Assembly (NCBI GenBank): GCA_963704475.1
Contig: OY969900.1
Span: 558,001-622,000, forward strand
Reading direction: 5' to 3'
Source of the DNA: UBA9655 sp963704475
GTDB lineage: Bacteria; Pseudomonadota; Alphaproteobacteria; UBA9655
Length of the DNA stretch: 64,000 bases
Below the pieces are notes generated by a model. The model saw nothing but the letters and a program-made list of their open reading frames with translations. It was not told the DNA's origin and made no database searches. Every line of letters starts with the position of its first letter. Within the stretch, counting starts at the first letter, position 1. Positions 62,492 through 64,000 of this stretch are shown here, one piece after another. The translations under genes and the position numbers were made by a program.

Positions 62492-63887
62492 CCATAAGCG
62501 CTAACCTAGTAGAACTGAAAGCTGGCCACCTGTGGCTTGCGCGTTCGATTTCTCTCTGCTAGGTCATCCGCGATAATATTCCATTGTTCAATGACCGTTC
62601 TTAAAGACAATCTTGGTTCAATCGCTTCCTGGATTTGGTGTAAGAAAAATGCAAACTCGCGCCAAGGACTATTTATCTTTGTTGTCGGACAAGCTATACC
62701 CCCAGGGGGAAATAGCATTGGCATAGTTTACTAATTTCTCGGTCAATAAACAAATAACTTCCCATATAACCAAGCACGTGAACTCTCTTTGTCATATTTG
62801 GGTAAGTGCCCTAATTTAGCCAAGGATTTAAATCTTTTAAAAGCAAGCTCTATTTGCCAACGAATGCGGTACCATTCCAATACCTCATAAGCAGCAAAGG
62901 ATTTTTTAGGCAAGGTTGTAAAGATAATAACATATTTGCCGTATTCTAATGTTTGTAGACGCATCACCCGCTGCTGCTTTGACGCTGCACGTTGTAATTT
63001 TTTCAGCGAATCTTCAATTGCTTTCTCACTTTTTCTTGCAACACAGAGACGACCACGAATCACCATATCTTCTTTAGGGGCTTTAACATAAACCTGCCAT
63101 TCAGCTATGTCTTCAGTGTTTTTTAGCGTTTGGACAGCCTTTAATAAATCAAATCGTTTGTTTGCTTTATTATCTTTAAAAAGGGGTGATCCTCCAGTAT
63201 TAACGCGCACGAGAATGTAAGCACCTGATATATGCAGATAATGTATGTCCGTTGCGTCAGAAAAAGCTCGATCAGCAATGAGACAATCATTAGCTGAAAC
63301 TGGTATCCTTCTTTGGAGATTTTCTGCGGTTCCTTTGCCTTTTGTTGGTGTGAACTCAAAATAATCGCAACAAAAGCTAGGAAGCGAGATGCTGTAGTGA
63401 ATCCGCCATTGGCTTCCTGTTTTACCAGGTTCCTTAATGACAGTGCCATCTGCTAACCTGAAATTAAAGTGGCGTTTCTCTTGAGGTAATGTAAGACCTC
63501 TTTCTGTTAAGAGGGAGCTACATAAGGCCTTCAGCCAGTTTTCTGCTGAGCGCAAACGTTTTAACAAGGCTACATCAGAAACGGAAGCTAGACCCGCTGC
63601 TTTTGCACGAACGACTGTTTCCCGTAATCAATATCCTCGCGCAATATGTAAAAGTAAAGTACGTAAAATTGCTCCAGCCGAATCGAAACTACGGATTTTC
63701 CTTGTCATCGCTCCAGTCGATATTGCGAGTTCTTCCCAGTTCTCAGGCAGTAGGCTAAGTAATGTATTCCAGTTTTCGTCAAGTAGGGATGTGTCTTGCA
63801 TGTTGCTATTATCCTTAAAAGATTTATCCAAGGGGATAATAACATATATCTGTTCGAAAATAAATCTCTTAGGTTAGCTCTTATGGG
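62492..63887 (-). mobile_element. IS4-family element, decayed
   Basis: The ends cccataagcgctaaccta (left) and the complement of taggttagctcttatggg (right) are near-perfect inverted repeats, about 1.4 kb apart. The outer limits are uncertain by a few bases because the symmetry extends into aagcccc. No clear target duplication is seen. Confidence 0.72.
62515..63831 (-). pseudogene. IS4-family transposase with a nonsense codon and frameshifts
   Basis: The protein starts MDKSFKDNSNMQDTSLLDEN and meets a TGA after LLLHIARGY at 63628-63630; the same frame continues LRETVVRAKAAGLASVSDV. The DDE part follows (NDCLIADRAFSDATDIHYLH, WYRIRWQIELAFKRFKSLAK, the YREK-like signature region). A frameshift near 62745 leads via LLTEKLVNYANAI to SPWREFAFFLHQIQEAIEPR and the end RKPQVASFQFY. 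At least three lesions make it inactive. Confidence 0.8.
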
Positions 63888-63925
63888 GCTTCCCCCGTGG
63901 TTTTTTCGCGCGTATAAAAGGGCGA

Positions 63926-63982
63926 TACTCTTTTATAGCTTTTTTCACGAAACGCTACACGAGAAATCGCCCTGTCTTTTTT
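63926..63982 (+). terminator. Hairpin with T-run at the window end
   Basis: agggcgat and atcgccct pair across a loop of about 38 nt (with inner cgtagcgttt-like pairing possible) and are followed by gtcttttttac. It lies just outside the IS4 right end and may belong to a gene beyond the window. Confidence 0.5.
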
Positions 63983-64000
63983 ACTTATTTATTTTTCCCT

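Noticed and set aside
63600..63660. In-frame TGA in the IS4 transposase as a sign of TGA=Trp recoding
   Set aside because: The residue at that position could once have been Trp, but the same gene has further frameshifts, and intact genes such as gap and tgt use TGG for conserved Trp. A nonsense mutation explains it.
1..64000. CRISPR array, rRNA operon or replication origin
   Set aside because: No regularly spaced short direct repeats with unique spacers, no rRNA sequence and no dnaA-box cluster were seen. The only tandem arrays are the 23-bp units at 42-103 and the 21-bp units at 51324-51449.

Overview
This 64 kb window looks like the chromosome of an alphaproteobacterium, most likely an intracellular symbiont of the Holosporales type (Paracaedibacter/Odyssella/Caedimonas-like). 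The evidence is a circularly permuted ssrA (tmRNA) beside an alphaproteobacterial-type sspB, isolated atpDC, overlapping pssA/psd, a type VI secretion block, a queuosine-precursor transporter overlapping tgt, many insertion sequences in several states of decay, and dense palindromic intergenic repeats. The genus is inference; no rRNA gene is present to settle it.

Layout. 1-2.6 kb: IS remnants, tRNA-Tyr and two tiny secreted six-cysteine proteins. 2.6-8 kb: atpDC, a ferritin-like di-iron protein, a BI-1 family membrane protein, pssA/psd. 8-16.3 kb: an exported protein, an IS3 remnant, ppk, tkt, gap, ssrA, sspB, a CBU_0592-like membrane protein and rpmE. 16.6-31 kb: an accessory zone with a third six-cysteine protein, DUF6314, GNAT, a pRiA4b ORF-3-like protein, exported proteins of unknown role, a prolyl iminopeptidase, a methyltransferase, two identical IS982 copies, an IS630 hit by both an IS982 and a 137-bp miniature element, a broken exported double-GNAT protein, yhhQ-tgt and a parvulin isomerase. 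30.6-34.2 kb: tssB-tssC-hcp-like-tssE (minus strand). 34.6-42.5 kb: malic enzyme, tRNA-Leu, lipB, DUF167, a fourth six-cysteine protein split from its ribosome binding site by IS1595, a 2OG oxygenase, hemN and a DEAD-box helicase. 42.9-44.8 kb: tRNA-Arg, an unexplained segment and a decayed IS630. 44.8-62.2 kb: a 14-gene minus-strand surface-polysaccharide operon using ABC export (Wzm/Wzt). 62.5-63.9 kb: a decayed IS4-family element.

How genes work together. The polysaccharide operon encodes an apparent three-enzyme route from UDP-GlcNAc to a UDP-N-acetyl-6-deoxy-L-hexosamine (FnlA/WbvB-like, RmlD-like and WecB-like enzymes), four proteins with glycosyltransferase domains, an ABC exporter whose ATPase carries a C-terminal carbohydrate-binding-type extension, and a double methyltransferase ending in a heptad-repeat coiled coil. 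The last two resemble the WbdD/Wzt chain-termination logic of E. coli O9a. ssrA and sspB sit side by side as tagging RNA and tag-recognising adaptor. YhhQ and Tgt form a queuine/preQ1 salvage pair.

Most novel points: (i) four short secreted proteins, each with exactly six cysteines after a signal peptide, three sharing a leader motif and one with inhibitor-cystine-knot spacing; (ii) a 137-bp inverted-repeat element that adds 46 codons (138 bp) and leaves an open frame inside a transposase gene; (iii) the tandem-repeat coiled-coil methyltransferase in the glycan operon; (iv) IS insertions exactly at a start codon, a stop codon and the last codons of genes.
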